From: Tricholoma matsutake
Taxonomy: Eukaryota; Basidiomycota; Agaricomycetes; Agaricales; Tricholomataceae
Length of the DNA stretch: 64,000 nucleotides
Assembly (NCBI GenBank): GCA_026075535.2
Contig: AP026538.1
Span: 2,232,001-2,296,000, forward strand
Direction: 5' to 3'
Made by a program: the position numbers and the translations under genes. This document shows positions 1 through 12,429 of the stretch, piece after piece (position 1 is the first letter of the stretch; each line of letters opens with the position of its first letter). The notes beneath the pieces were generated by a model, which had not been told where the DNA came from, searched no databases, and saw only the letters and a program-made list of their open reading frames with translations.

Positions 1-1700
1 TCTTTGTCGTCCTCCCCATTGTTGCTTTTGTCCGCCATCTCCATTGTTAAGGAGCACAAAACACCGCAATCTAGAAAAAAAGAATAGTTAGTTAGTTGAA
101 AGAAGCCAACAACTGACCAACATTACCGTTGTTGAGCAGGAAAATTCATGTTGATCGATGTTTGGAAATGGCCAGATCCAGCAATTCAACCAACCAGTCA
201 ATACCCATGACACTGCCAAAACGGGTATGGTATGTCACAGGTCCAGCATTTCAGCAATCGTACCCATACCTGTCAAACCTGTGGGCTGTTTACTGCGGGT
301 TTACCCATACCCATGCTACACCCTAAGCAAAAGTTATTGGTGATCAGGATAGGCATCGAAGTGGTTGTGAACAGATCATGATCAAGAAGTTCTGGTAAGA
401 CAATGTCTCATAGAGTCAATTTCAAGTTCTCATGACATCCTCTTTCACTACCATAAAGCCTGGGCTTTCAAGGGCTCGGCTCAGGCTTCTGAAAACCCAA
501 GCTGAGCCCTGAGCCCTACCAAGCCCACTCCAAGGCTCAGCTCACCAGGCTTCAGGGCTTTGGGCTGAGCCTTGTACATCACTAATCTTGCTTCATACTG
601 TAGCTATTACTTTGATTCTTGGACTCAGATATAGGGGGTAACAAAGATGCGATATAGTGGACACCTACTTTCATGCCTTGTGGTTTCCTGGCATGACAGG
701 AACAAACAAAAGCAAATTCCTACTATGTCTAGGAAACTAGACACTAGATTGATTTGGCCAAAGTGCAATACACACTACTATTATTAAACCTGTGTTATAA
801 GTGTGTTGCAGACAGCTGACTTGAGTTACTGACTAGTGTAATACACTAGTAGAATTCAACTTGAGCTTTTAACAAAAGTATGATGATGAATCAAGAAGAA
901 AATCTTAAAAATTCCAAACATGGAAATTTTAAATCAATATTTCTCAATATTTAGTTTTGGATTTGGACTCAGCCAATCAGCCCAATTCAGAATTTTGGGC
1001 CAGCCAGTGAGCATGGTGTCTGTCACAGCAATCGGGCTTGGCAGGCTTTGACACAGGCCAGGCCCTGTGCACCACTAATCAGGAAACCTGAAAATTGGGA
1101 GCACATTACACTCCCCCACCTATTCCATGTCCAATCTGATTGGAGTTTTCCAAGTTGGAGTCCTAGGAATTTGGTCAGACTAAACTCAGACTAGCTGATC
1201 AGGAATTTGGATTGGACTCCTGCCATTTGGTCCTACAGGGACCAAAGTAGGGAGGATGATCCTAACCTCAATGTTGAATGAAGATAGGATTATTGCTGTT
1301 TGCAACAAAGTTGGTGGTCGGGTGATTTCATTGAATTTTTGGACATATGAGCTGTAAATCTTCTGTGAGCTATATCTCAACAACAAGCCCACATTTCTGC
1401 AAGATCTTGGGGTCTATTCTGCACTAGTAATCTAGCTCTAGAGTGCCCCACAATTCGCTTATTTTTTAGTTAAGTTTTGCAAATTCTAGTATGAGTCCAG
1501 CCAAAAATACATGTGTAAGCAATATCTCGAGAACCAATAGTAAGAAAAATAAGCTGACAGCAGGAGACTGTCAAGGATGGTGTAGTCGAGGGTGCCCCAT
1601 ACAAAAATATAGGATTATAAAGTGTTGTGGCCAGTTACTATGTAGATGATGATATACTGTTACTTGTAGCTTCCCAATGCAACCATCATCTTTGTCACTC
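1..1700. other. Repeat-rich stretch without a supported gene
   Basis: Only short open frames occur here and none resembles a known protein. Two clusters of self-complementary GGC/GCC-type words (about 463-560 and 1005-1075, built on GGGCTT, GGCTCAG and AGGCTTTG) look like the GGCC-word clusters near 10.8 and 12.0 kb. The stretch 1130-1250 has CAGACT and TTGGAGTCC words that recur at 6.7-6.95 kb, so it is probably a small non-autonomous repeat. No target duplication or terminal repeat could be fixed. Confidence 0.5.
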
Positions 1701-1711
1701 CATCCATCACT

Positions 1712-3873
1712 ATGACTCGTGGGCAAGCTCTATCTGACGATCTCCATGGAGCCATAGTCAACATGGCACAATCTTTGGATGTTGAGTCCATCTCTCAGTA
1801 TACCAGTTGTATACATTGGACAATCGAGTGAATACTCTCTGATTGCTGCAAAAAGGGAATAGCTGTTTGAACTCAAGTCTCTAAAGAGCTCCAGTGATGA
1901 TACTCAACCCGGAAACCCAAACAAAACCCACAAATAGGTCTTGGATTATGTAACACAAGTTAGAGGAAGGTTGAAAGGTGGTACTAAATATCACTGCAAT
2001 AAACCAAATGTTGGCAAATGAGGTGCAAAGCTGTGCAAAGTGATGCAAAGTGATCTGCTAAGATGTTTGTGATGATTCAAAGTAGTTTTGAGAGGTTAGG
2101 AAAATAAGGGCAATGTCAAATGACAAGGGCAAAGGACGATAATGGTGTACAACAGAGACAATAGATGATGGTGACAATGTGCAATGGTTTCAAGATGTTT
2201 AATATGGAGTTCAAAGAAGTTCGCGACGATTTGCAGAACTTAGTGCTAAGACAAAAGATTTGGACTCAAGATTTGAACTCTTAAGTCGGACAATATATGA
2301 GAGGTGAAGACGATCTCTTTCCTGATGTTCTAGGTATCTAGTACAAGGCTATATATGTTTTGAAGAGATAGTACTTAAAAGGAAGTAGAACATGAGGACT
2401 ACATAAGGCAAGATATAAAACAATAAAGAACTTTCCAAATCAGAAAATAAATGAGAAATGATGAGAAGGGAAATGTGTAGAGTCACAATATATCAAAGGT
2501 ACTTGTCCTATTGATCCAATATATCATCAAAATGTCAAAACACTGCAATCACATCCTAAAAGCACATTGTCGTATCTCCTTGTGTCCGGTGGTGCTTGAT
2601 ATGTGATGTGCTAACTTGTGCAGGGTGTGCTGCATGTGTCTGAAGGGCGGTGTGATAGGTATATGGCTGCCAAAGGTATTTGAGATGATGCAAAGTTGTT
2701 TGAAGTGCCACAAAATAGTTTTGGAGTAGTTTCATGCAGTTCATAGACATTTCGCAGGGCTCGTAGAGGTTCATACATGTTTGTAGCAATTTGGAGTGTC
2801 ATTGTGGATGTGTTGGAGCATGTTAAAGTGTTTCCAGAGCTTGAAGCACAATGTGGACCTATCACCGGGGAGCTAAGCAGGCTCTCAGGCCTACTGATGT
2901 CAGAGTATGTTGACCATTCAATCCACAATTACTGCTATACTTATCCCATATCAGTTCCTGCAAGGCCAAGTTTGTTTCAGTCCAGACATTTATCTATGCG
3001 AACTGTGGGAGCTTCTAGAGGAATGAAGGGGAGTTAAAATAAGTGATGCGACAATATACAGATCACTGAGAAGGAGTGGTTTTACATTGAAGCAGGTAAT
3101 GTAACTTGTCTTAGTTCATTTTACATTACCTATAGCAAATTATGTGTAGCTCACACAAGAAGCACTCAAATGCAGAGAAGCAAAGTGATTAGCCTTCCGA
3201 CACCAATATGGGTCAAGGTACACACCTGAGCAAATGGTGTTTGTAGACAAGAGTTCTTTTGACTGCTGCACTTCCATTTGAAAGCACGCATGGGCTTTTT
3301 TGGGTCAATGAGCTGTTTGGCAATATTTTTTATTTGAGGAAGACAGTAAGTACAACTATCTATATCAAGTTCTATTCTAGAAGCATGATTTACCAATTGC
3401 AGGTACTCCCTTCTTCCTGCACTCTCTCTCAATGGCATTATCCATGTCAAGATTGTTGAGGGCTCCTTTACAACCACACTCTTCCATGACTCTATTGAAG
3501 GCCTCCTAGATTGTATGCAGCCATTTCCTGCTCCAAACTCTGTCATTGTCATGGACAATGCTCACATCCACAAGAACCCACATATTGTTGAACTGATTGA
3601 GGAGCAGTACATTCAAACCCTCTGATTCTCAATATGCTTTCTAATATTTTCTACTAGCAGGATGCAGGTTCTATTTCTTCCCCCATATTCCCCCCTATTG
3701 AGCTTGCATTTTCTGTAATCAAGGCGTATGTGCAACATCATGAAGTCCTTGGTCATCAAGATGTTGATCAGAACTTTGATGACACTTATGTTTACGTCCA
3801 TCTCTTTGAGGCAGCATTTTCAGTGACTTCTGATGACGCTCATGGGTTTTTTCATCATTGTGGGTATATATAA
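1712..3873 (+). pseudogene. Tc1/mariner-like DDE transposase pseudogene, split by a solo LTR
   Basis: Reading begins at the ATG at 1712 (MTRGQALSDDL, then an HTH-like region) and stops at TAA 3871-3873 after FFHHCGYI. The frame is cut at 1894 and resumes at 2865 (GAKQALRPTDV). Introns then follow, for example GTAATG near 3096. The DDE catalytic acids are all recognisable: D in VFVDKSSFD (about 3243), D in VIVMDNAHIH (about 3550) and E in PPIELAF (about 3700). The end, DDTYVYVHLFEAAF, is the usual C-terminus of this basidiomycete family as I recall it. Four in-frame stops are TGA where Arg is expected (e.g. IE-stop-ILSD near 1830). The transposase would cut and paste its element; this copy is dead. 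Family call is firm, exact exon limits are not. Confidence 0.85.
1895..2864 (-). mobile_element. Solo LTR of the gypsy-1 family, reverse orientation
   Basis: Reverse-complemented, this segment starts TGATAGGTCC and ends GAGTATCATCA. It aligns along its length with the gypsy-1 LTRs at 46720-47828 and 62362-63278 (shared blocks include the stretches at 47080-47330 and 47740-47790). It keeps both the inner 200-bp block missing from the 3' LTR of gypsy-1 and the 25-bp terminal block missing from its 5' LTR. Flanks are CCAG (1891-1894) and CCGG (2865-2868). Removing the LTR and one flank copy restores the transposase frame (E-L-R-G-A-K), so the insertion made a 4-bp duplication with one later G/A change. 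No internal gag-pol remains, as expected after LTR-LTR recombination. Confidence 0.9.
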
Positions 3874-3945
3874 AATATGAGGTTAACTAATGAATGTATT
3901 ACACATTAAAATTTCCAAATTATAGTTCAAAAATGAAAACTTGAT

Positions 3946-5340
3946 TCAATTCAAACTCCAAAGTTTGCTGTGGTCCTCCTGTGCAAACATCATAAGACAG
4001 TTGGCTGTGCCATAGTTCATTGGAGGACCAGATAGCTCTAAGACCTTGTCTGCTGTGAGTGATAACAAATCACTGAGGTCAAGGATCCCCTGTGCCATGA
4101 GTCCCATAGCATATTGAACATAATTCAAGTTCTTCTGTCCACAAATTGGATGTGAGTCAAGTGATGAAAGCAAATCATCAAGATCAGGAAAGATTACAGG
4201 ACCTGAAAGCACATCATCAGCTGGTCGCTTTGGAGTAGTTGGAGAAGGTGAGCAAGCAACAGCAGTGGGTGTATACATTGGTGGTGGAACCAAACTGAGT
4301 GGAGTTGGAGGTGGGCTGGGAGTATGAGGAAGTTCAGGGTGAGCACAAAATCCTGCAGCAATGCCTGCTCCTCCAAATGGCCCTCCCATCATCACTGCTG
4401 CCATTTGAAATTGAAGCACCTGTTGAAGCCACTTTGGCAGTTCAGAGTCATTAACAGTGTTATTGAGTTGGGTTGCATTATGAGCTTTTTTTGCAGCTTT
4501 TTGGCATGTGAATGCATCCATGAGGTTTAACACATCAGGAGGAGTATCAATGACTGCTTTCTGCTGGCTCTGTGACAGTAATAGTTGTCAATGTGATCAC
4601 ACAAGGACTTCTAAGTTTCATGCCATCAACTTTGCCCAAGTTGTGAGATCAGAAAGTATGTACTGATAATGTTCTCTGCCATCTTGAACAAGGCACGATT
4701 TCTTATGCTCATTACAGTAATGCTTCTGCTCAATAAGCCTCAACATCTCCTCCTCCTTCAGCCTCACTGGATCCACAGGTAAAGCAGGTGTAGTAACATT
4801 GGACTTCTTTCCCTAATACTCAGCATCATCACAAAGTCATGGAAACTGATGTAATGAGCACTCACCTTCTTTCCACTAATCCCATCAGGTATTGACATGT
4901 CAGTCAGGATAACTGTGAAGGGCTTCACTGCACCCTTGCCCTGGTTCTTACTCTTTCAACCCTCAATATAATCTTAGACATCATCAAGAAGAATCTCCCA
5001 TGACTCTTCATCTTTGAGGATTTTTGGAACAGGCTTAGAATTATTTGGTTTGTATGAGGGGATATAGCCAAGTTGGGTGAGATGTAATGTGCTGACATGC
5101 ATCTTTGCTGCTGTGGCAACAAGGAACTGACTGTAGCAGGTGGATGAAGTGATACCGGTAAGGTCCTGAGTTGCATTCTTGTATGGAACCTTGAATGGAA
5201 TACTGAATTCATTGCACTTTTTGCATGGAGTACCAGCAGGAACATCCAGTTCTGGACAGGTGATGCAGTGACGTGAGCTGTCAAGAAGGAATCTATTATG
5301 AGAACAAGTCTGGCTCACCATCATTGTCATTCTCTGTGTC
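3946..5340 (-). pseudogene. Agaricomycete lineage-specific protein, zinc motif plus C-terminal helical domain, unknown function
   Basis: Read on the minus strand, the gene shows a CITCPELDVPAGTPCKKC zinc-type motif (about 5250-5210), the block FKVPYKNATQDLTGI and STLHLTQLGY, the exon VKPFTVILTDMSIPDGISGKK (ending with a GTGAGT donor near 4866), a CNEHKKSCLVQDGREHYQY block (about 4710) and a Pro-rich linker. The end is LDSHPICGQKNLNYVQYAMG...AQEDHSKLW, a small helical, SAM-like tail. I recall this order from many Agaricomycete hypothetical proteins, but no function is known to me. A TGA near 4588 (LMA-stop-NLE) and further stops interrupt the frame. Upstream, an acidic DGDEEDQQIDTENDNDG exon is likely at about 5380-5325. 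The true start was not found. Confidence 0.6.
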
Positions 5341-6600
5341 TATCTGTTGGTCCTCTTCATCCCCATCCTTTTTGCCCAGGACCACACACTGTCCAGGATG
5401 AACACCATGCACCAAGCATGCACCACAATGCACCAAGCACTACGGCAATGCATACTGGATGGTGGGTACCACAATGACACACCACCAGGCTGCCCCTCCC
5501 ACACCTTTTGTGTGGGGAGGGATTTTTTATTTATGATAATCCCCTCCCCCTCACCTGTGTTTTACATGGGCAAGTGGATTTTCTTTCTTTTATTTATAAT
5601 TGGAACCCTCCCTCCCCCTTGTGTTTGACATGGGGGGGTTAGTTTTATATGTAGTTAGTTTTATATGTAATAATTTGTAGGACTCCACCTTGCACAAGGT
5701 GTGAGGGAAGGCTTTTTTAAGTAGTTAATACAATTTATTTGATGTTAATTGTGTGAACCTTTTGAGCTGATCTGATCAGTTTAACAAGGGTGCCAGGACT
5801 CCACCAGGAATTCACCAGGAAGACCAGGAATCCTCCAGGAATATGTGGGGGAGTGTAAATTTTTTAGGCCATGGACAGCTTGTGACAACAAGCCACAGCA
5901 GTCAAAGACCCACAGCACCCCCACTACCCCCTCCTCCCTATCAATGCAGGATGTGAGGCTTCCAAAACCAATATGGATGACCAAGCACCCACCCCCCAGC
6001 CCTACAAGCCACTGTGCATAGGGTGGATTGTGAGTGCTTCCAGGATACAACCACAGGGACAACAACTTGAACAACAATGGGACAACAACTGGATGGGACA
6101 AAGAAACCAGGGAATGGAGCAACACCAGGGGACCAGAATAGCCACTACCACCACTTCCACCACCACCACAGCACCCAAAACTGCCACTGTGAGCAACTGC
6201 TCACAGGGTGGAAGCAGGGAGCAGTGATGATGGATGATGACAAGGGGATGCAAACAGGACATGCAATGGCAGATGAGGGACAGTGAGGAGCCACAAGGAG
6301 GAGAGGGGAAGTGGGGAAAGGGGAAGGAAAGAGCAAGGACAAGGAGAGGGGCAGTGGGGGAAAGGGGAAGGAGTGAGCAAGGATGAGGAGAGGACATCCC
6401 ACTGCCACAATGGGGGGGTAGGCAAAACCTGCCAGCTGAACCTGCTGCCTTGCTGGCATTTTCCTATTTAGTAGCCACCCCCATCTACAACAGGGGGGGG
6501 CTTTTTTTTAGTTTTGTACACCTGTCCAAGTGATGGGAGGTTTTTTTTAATTACATGTGATCTCTAAATAAGTAATAAATAACATTAATCTGTTGTTACA
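5341..6600. repeat. Low-complexity G/C-run and ACC-rich region
   Basis: The stretch has G- and C-runs, a (CCA)n/(ACC)n tract at about 6145-6180, and purine-rich GGGGAAAG words at 6300-6380. Open frames on both strands are low-complexity products of these repeats and I do not accept them as genes. Palindromic CCTCCC/GGGAGG words near 5500-5640 may be a decayed small repeat. Confidence 0.45.
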
Positions 6601-7090
6601 TATTGCAGCTGCGAGGTTGTGGGTTTGAATCTGTTTCATTACATTTATTATTTTGTGGGGATTTGGTCAAAAATCTCACCAAATCAACTAGTTGCTCAGA
6701 CTGTACTCAGACTGTACTCAGACTGGAATTGACTTGGAATATTCTCAGAAATCTTCCAAAGTCAAGATATCATCTTGGAGTGACAGTCTGATAACAGTCT
6801 GATTGGACTCTTAGGACTTTCCTTGTTGTCCAATTGGACTATAGTTAAACTGTCAGACTGTCCTAGTAGGTTAGTCAGACTCCAGTCAGAAAAGTTGGAG
6901 TCCAGTTGGAGTCCAGTTGGAGTCCAGTTGGAATAGGTGGGTGAGTGCAAAGTTCTGCCTTTAAGCACTAAAGTAGTACCTAGATAAGAATAGACCATGG
7001 TACTGTTAATAACTTACATAACTTATAAGTAAGGTTCTACAGAACATTACTCACCTCAGTCTGTGTAGAATTAACTGAGGTGTCTAGGTG
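6600..7090. repeat. Small repeat unit with tRNA B-box-like word and CAGACT/TTGGAGTCC iterations
   Basis: At about 6612-6632 the sequence GTGGGTTTGAATC resembles the B box of a tRNA promoter (GGTTCRANTCC). Just downstream are iterated ACTCAGACTGT words (6695-6725) and three tandem copies of GTTGGAGTCCA (6892-6925). Similar words occur at 1130-1250. A tRNA-derived SINE relic is one reading. No A box or A-tail was found, so this is weak. Confidence 0.3.
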
Positions 7091-7099
7091 AACTTCCAC

Positions 7100-7300
7100 T
7101 CTCCTTATTGATGAAGTCACCAACTTCCTGGGAATTCCGAATTCTAAAGGGGCAATACCTGCTGCCATGCTTGCCAAAGCCCCTCATCTGGCTGAACTGG
7201 CTATCTCAGCAGAGACTGGTGTTAACCTGGAAAAGACCCAAGACCTTCTGGCAGCCTTCAGTCCTCGAAGCCCTTGTTGATAAGTTGCAATTTACTTCAG
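7100..7300 (+). other. Short open reading, unrecognised
   Basis: A plus-strand reading (VTNFLGIPNSKGAIPAAML, then AKAPHLAELAISAETG and LAAFSPRSP) has protein-like composition and ends at stops near 7275. I do not recognise it. It lies next to the C-terminal end of a minus-strand gypsy relic and could be an unrelated exon fragment. Confidence 0.2.
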
Positions 7301-7389
7301 TGGCTGTCAGGACATGGTCTGGAGAACTCATGATCAGGGAATAGGATAGGATCATTGGGGATAGAGGTTGGCATGGAATCCAGGGAATG

Positions 7390-8690
7390 TGTTAGTGTTG
7401 TTGGGTAGTTTCAGTCTATACCTATACTCTGAATGTTCTGGGTAGGCATGGGTGACTGCATATGGTCCATCATGCCATGGCATGAATTTGGCAACTTGTT
7501 TCTTGCCTTTCACTTATAAACATGTCATCTATTCTCTGTGGAGAGCATGACTTGGTCTCCCACCTTGTAGATCTCTGCAGGAGCATGGTGTTCATTGGCA
7601 TGGTATGCCTGGAAAACCTTGGCTGCTAAGAGGTTGTCTTGTGCTTCTGGAACATCAAGGGCCAAACGAGTAATAATCTCATGCACAGTGATTTGTTCAA
7701 TGGAAGTACTGGTGGGTATGGTAGCAATGGGAGGAATGATGTGTGGTAACCTCCCAGTTTTGAGTTGGAAGCCAGAGAATACAGTGGATGCACTCACTGT
7801 GTTCATGATGGCAAAATGAATGTGGGGGAGCTTCTTCAACCACCCCTTTTGGTTGTTGTCAACAGGGCATCTCTATCTGACACAAGATGTAGCATTAAGC
7901 CATTCTTGCAGTACCACTCATCAAAGAGGACTACAGCTACCTGTGCAGCTGTGCAGCTTGAGTGGGTACCTGCAATTTGTATGTCAGCCCCAAGGAGGTC
8001 GGTCATGGTCAGGATTGTGTCCTTTCCATCCTCCTCTGCTAATAGGGCTATGAAATCTAGCACAACCATATCAAAGTGCTCATCAGGAATTAGTAATAGA
8101 TGTAGTAGTCCTGTGGGTTTGGATATGCAATTCTTATTCCACTGGCACTCTGTGCAGGAGGGTATGTATGCCATCTCTAGGTCACATTGCATGTGTGGCC
8201 AATAATAAGAACCATGGAGGGACTCGTAGCTTTTGTCGAAGCCAAAATGCCCCAGAGTGTCATGTGCTGAACTGTAGAGTAGCTCCTGGACTTTGATGTC
8301 TTGGGGAATAAGGAGACATTGTCCTACATATATCAGTCCATTGGTGTGTACTGCTCCCTCTACACTTCCCTAGGTAATGAATGTCTTTGGTAAGTTGTTT
8401 GGCAAAATCATCAGTCTTATAGCCATTGATCATTGCATGGAGGAGGGATTCATCAGTAGATATATCTAGGATTCCAGCAGTATGGGAGAGGGCAGGGGAT
8501 TTGGTATAGGCCATTGCACATGCTGCCAACATGGCATCAGGAGGTGAATCAGGCATCCTAGACAAGGCATCAGCAGCTGTATTGTCTTCTCCTCAGATGT
8601 AAGTGATGTCATAATCAAAGTCAGAGAGATACATTGACCATCACATTTGTCTCCTAGACATCTCCCTCTGTAATTGGAAATGACATAACT
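7390..8690 (-). pseudogene. Relic of a Ty3/gypsy pol gene: end of RNase H through integrase
   Basis: On the minus strand, from 8690 downwards, the order is: RNase H tail (SDFDYDITYI then GEDNTAADALSRMPDSP), spacer, the integrase zinc region (SHDTLGHFGFDKSYESLHGSYYWPHM, about 8265-8190, with CTEC following), then integrase core D (FDMVVLDFIALL) and VSDRDALL (about 7870). The next piece is KGWLKKLPHIHFAIMNT and a C-terminal IYKVGDQVML. The part between VSDRDALL and KGWLKK, normally about 60 residues with the third catalytic residue, is missing. Two TGA stops (near 8640 and 8598) sit where Arg is expected. No LTR was seen, so this is an old fragment. Confidence 0.8.
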
Positions 8691-8699
8691 ACCATTTGG

Positions 8700-10470
8700 C
8701 TGATATCAAATTGCAGCCCCACAGAGAAAAAAAGCATCATCAGCCTCGAGAAGGACCACTGAGGTGTTGGAGATGAGTAAGTTGGAAGCAGATCATTCAA
8801 GCACTTTTTGTGGTGGCTCATTCCCTATAAGGTGATAGTCAAAAATATTATAGTATAACACCATTGCAGCCAGAAGCGGGTCAAGTGCATGCCCTGTGAA
8901 GCTGAAGCACAATGTGAAGCCATAGACAGCCCTGTAATTGAAATGTTGACTCAGTTAATCATGAGTTATATGGTACAAAGAACCTACACACCATCTCTTA
9001 GTGATGTAAAATGCTTATTTAAAAAATCACCACAGCTGCTTAGGACAGTCCAAACAGGGATATCAGAAAGCTGAAATGATTTGGTTTACTGTTTGAAGCT
9101 CCACAGGACTTCTACCATGGTCAGTAGCTGCATAAGCACTTGCTTTTATGGTGCAAAAAACCATTTGGGCTGCACTTGTCTGCACATAATTATTTGCACC
9201 ACTTAGTGAAATAAAATAACCTCCTAATTACTGTGAGCAAATTGCATTAAAATCACACCCAAGATCAAAAGAAGTAGAGGGAACTCACAAAAATGTTGAT
9301 GTAAAGCATAAACCACAGGACATGACCCTCCCATAGTTTCAGGACCTTGGAACCACTGTGAATTAGAGTGTAATCAGGCCTAACATCACAAGAAATGGTG
9401 GAGAACTGACCAGGATATGAGGCCCTCCCTACTACCCCAGTTCCAACAATGTAGGGCTGTGTGCCATCACTGTATTGACAGCTTGACAGCTTGACAGCAC
9501 CCATATGGCAGCTACCATATCTGTATCATTGGCATCCAAAACAATTTGCTTTAGGGGGTTATGAGATAGTTGCTGCTGCCAACCTGTAATATGTGCTTAT
9601 GTTTGTTTGGTGACACTTGTACCAAACAATCTTTGTTTATACTTGTAGTAGGCAGCACTTTTTACTTACACTGTACATGACCAGGACAATAGATTCAGAT
9701 CTAGTTTTGTTTGATACATTGTAAGTTCTAAGTTGCTAAACCCCTGTACTAATTGTTACATTTTTTTGTGTTGAGGAAATGGTCCATGCAGTGACAAGTG
9801 GAGGGCCTTGTAATCTTAGACATTAGCTGTAATATATAAACTGAGCTTAAAACTTAATGTAACTATTATTCTGCACATGCCCACACTCACTTTGTTTGCA
9901 TCAAAGTCAAACTATTTATACTTTCCATCTATCAATTAGGGTTGCCCAAGTTCAGTCCCAAACTGATGCAAAGAACCAGAACTGGTAGAACTGAACTGAC
10001 AGTTCTGTTCAGTTCAGGTTCGGTCCAGCCACTGGACATAATGGTTCTGGTTCTTGGTTTGGGACATGGGCATGGCAAGAGAACCGAGGTTCAGACCAGT
10101 TCAAACCAAACTTTTTGAGGGATTAGGGGGTGCTGAAATGGTACATCTTGTGCATGCTAGAACTCAAGAGTGCAATAGAGCTTGAGGGGATCAGTCCTCC
10201 AAGGGATGAGGCTCTATCACCCACACTAACCTCAAGAAATGCAATCTTCTACATCATGTGTCACATCACATTGATGACATGTCATGGTTTGTGACTCCGA
10301 GCCAGCCACGTTGAATAATGTTAATCACTGTCCACCACAAGGGGGTGGCAGAGTGGGAATCCTGAACCATGGCCCATGGGTAAGGGGGGGGGTCCTGCTG
10401 GAGGCTGATAAAAATTGACCTACACCTAAATGATGCAGAACAGCTTCATTTGGCCATGAAGTACTTAGAA
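8700..10470. other. Mostly unassigned DNA
   Basis: One minus-strand frame at 9504-9265 (QPYIVGTGVVGRASYPGQF, then RPDYTLIHSGSKVLKLWEGHV) has protein-like composition and may be an isolated exon; I cannot name it. The stretch 9950-10110 is built from iterated AACTGAAC/GGTTCAG-type words and resembles other simple self-complementary clusters in this window. I see no gene in the rest. Confidence 0.35.
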
Positions 10471-12130
10471 TAGCTATCTAATATGGTTTGTATTGGTATA
10501 GCCAGACAGTTTTGTCATAAATTGTGTTAGTAAACATGTTACATGAGTCTGGTGCCACCAAAATATTGACCAGGCCATGATGCGAGCATGTGCCCCTTTT
10601 TGGTAACTTATTTTTCTCTCGTTTTCTTCCCTTTTCACATATAACAAGCACATCCATACAAAGGGTGCCAATTAATCCAGACTATAAAAATGCATGAGAA
10701 CTTGCCTTGTGAATGACGGGTCTGTATTGTCAACATACTCCTGCAGCACAAAAGCATTTTCATCTAGTGCTGTGCTTGGCCTGGCCTCAGGCTGTGAGCC
10801 AGGCCAGGCTGGGCCCAAATAGGCCAAGCCAAGCCAGGCCACAATGGTGGCTTAATGGCTGTGAAGCCGTGGCTTTTTGGTGGGTTACAGCGATGAATTT
10901 GTCGCAGGTTTGTTGAAGTTTTTGGTGGTGGGAAAGTTATCTCAATATGGTAATACATTCTCATCTTTACACCATCGTCCTAACTCATGTCACATCGACA
11001 TTACCTGCTTCTGGCTGGGATCTCACCACCTTCCCATCAACTTCCAAGTCAGGTTTCAGCCACCACCATTCTACTTCAACCTGATTTGACAGCAAACCCT
11101 GTGCCAGCAAAGTCGCTACATCACTAGCATTTACACGTTTGTTGCACATTTGACAAGCCTCATTCATGTTGCTGAGGCTTGAGCTGACTTCAGATTGTGA
11201 TAAGTTTGATAAGTTTGATAAGTTTGTCATATTCTTTGAACTACAAAGCTAAATACAACTTCTTTCCTCATCATAAAGGCTTAAGAAATCACAATAGGGA
11301 GCAAAGACCAAAGTGGCAGGCTGGTGGGCAGGTATCAGGATGCTTGTGCAGCAGGCTACCAATGAGGTATGCAATATCTACACTCCTGCAATGGCTGTCA
11401 CTGACTACCCCACCTTGCAGACCAGCCAAACACATGCAGAGTGAATAGGCCTTGTCAACACTTACATTGATCCATGGAATGCCTTTGTTCTGTTTACCAA
11501 AATGTCCATTCAAGATCTTGTGATCCCCAGTTGGATTCGCTTGGCTGAAACCATGCATGACATAGGATCAAATGTATTTGAGATGGACCACAATGAACAG
11601 CAAGGACCCCTCAAAAGACAGGACAGCGGGCCAACAACAATGAATGGCATGGTGATGGGTGATCGTTGTTGCAATACTCATGAAAGGGTCTCTTGTACTA
11701 GTATATTCATTTGTTGTTCCCCCTCGATCGCTAACTGGGTTAAGTTGTGTTATAAGTCACGTATTTGTTAATATTTGCATTTGCACAATCTTAATAGATA
11801 CATTTTCCTAGTATCATTGACTTTGTAGCTACCCTGAGTGAATGTTAGGGGGCATAATAGTCTCATTTGTTGCACGAGAAGACTATGTATTCCTCCAAGT
11901 AGCTTCCTGTACTACTAATAGATCAGTATGCAAACATTGAACATTCTACATACAAAAGCCATGGCCTAAGCTGGGCCAGGCCAAAGCCAGGCCCTAATCG
12001 ACGGCTTTGGCCTGGCCTGTGTGTTGAGAAAGCCAAAGCTGCCTCAGGCCAAGTTAAAGCCGGGGCTTTCAGGCCAAGCCGGGCTGGAATAGCACTATTT
12101 TTGTTGGAACCAATGTTTTTTATGCAGAGC
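10470..12130. repeat. Repeat region with two GGCC-word clusters
   Basis: Clusters of AGGCC, GGCCAGGC and GGCCAAGCC words occur at 10775-10880 and 11955-12085. They are strongly self-complementary, so open frames on both strands here are by-products. A triplicated ATAAGTTTG word lies at 11200-11230. Short frames in between (for example 11289-11558 on the minus strand) do not match any family I know. Confidence 0.4.
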
Positions 12131-12213
12131 AACTGCCTCCAGCTCAGTAATCTTCAGATAGCTTGCTACTGTAGGTCTGTGGCATTGATAAGCAAGACAA
12201 TAAAGGTGGCACA

Positions 12214-12429
12214 TCAGGAAATGACTGACTTGGCCACTTTGAGTGAATAGTCTTGCCATAATGTTGTAACTAGTTGCCGGGCACCCATTGTAGGGAAACA
12301 GGTGCGAATCTCTTGAACGAAGGGGCTGATAACATCAAATGTTGCATCTTGCTGTCGTGTTCCTTTCAGACCGAGTTTTGCATGCGGTCGAGAGACAGAT
12401 TTGGCACTGCAAACAGTCAGTCTTAACAT
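12214..12429 (-). pseudogene. Fragment resembling an Agaricomycete integrase-core protein
   Basis: The minus-strand reading contains FPTMGARQLVTTLWQDYSLKV, preceded by ISPFVQEIR. I recall this pattern from the segment just upstream of an integrase-like catalytic core in Agaricomycete proteins. The catalytic part itself is not found. Continuing below 12214 the frame meets stops within 30 codons and then a GGCC repeat cluster. It is a truncated relic at best; the family call rests on one short motif. Confidence 0.4.

Noticed and set aside
129..343. Two overlapping plus-strand frames at the left edge
   Set aside because: Short, no recognisable motif, no splice pattern; likely chance frames.
2556..3037. 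Several open frames on both strands
   Set aside because: They lie in the solo LTR or cross its border into the Tc1 pseudogene; no protein similarity of their own.
6000..6470. Overlapping open frames on both strands
   Set aside because: Low-complexity translations of ACC-, G-run and GGGGAAAG repeats.
6612..6632. tRNA gene
   Set aside because: Only a B-box-like word; no acceptor stem or anticodon arm can be folded. The same holds for 29196-29216.
10474..10671. 65-codon minus-strand frame (APFVWMCLLYVKREENERK)
   Set aside because: Protein-like composition but no family recognised and no neighbouring exon found.
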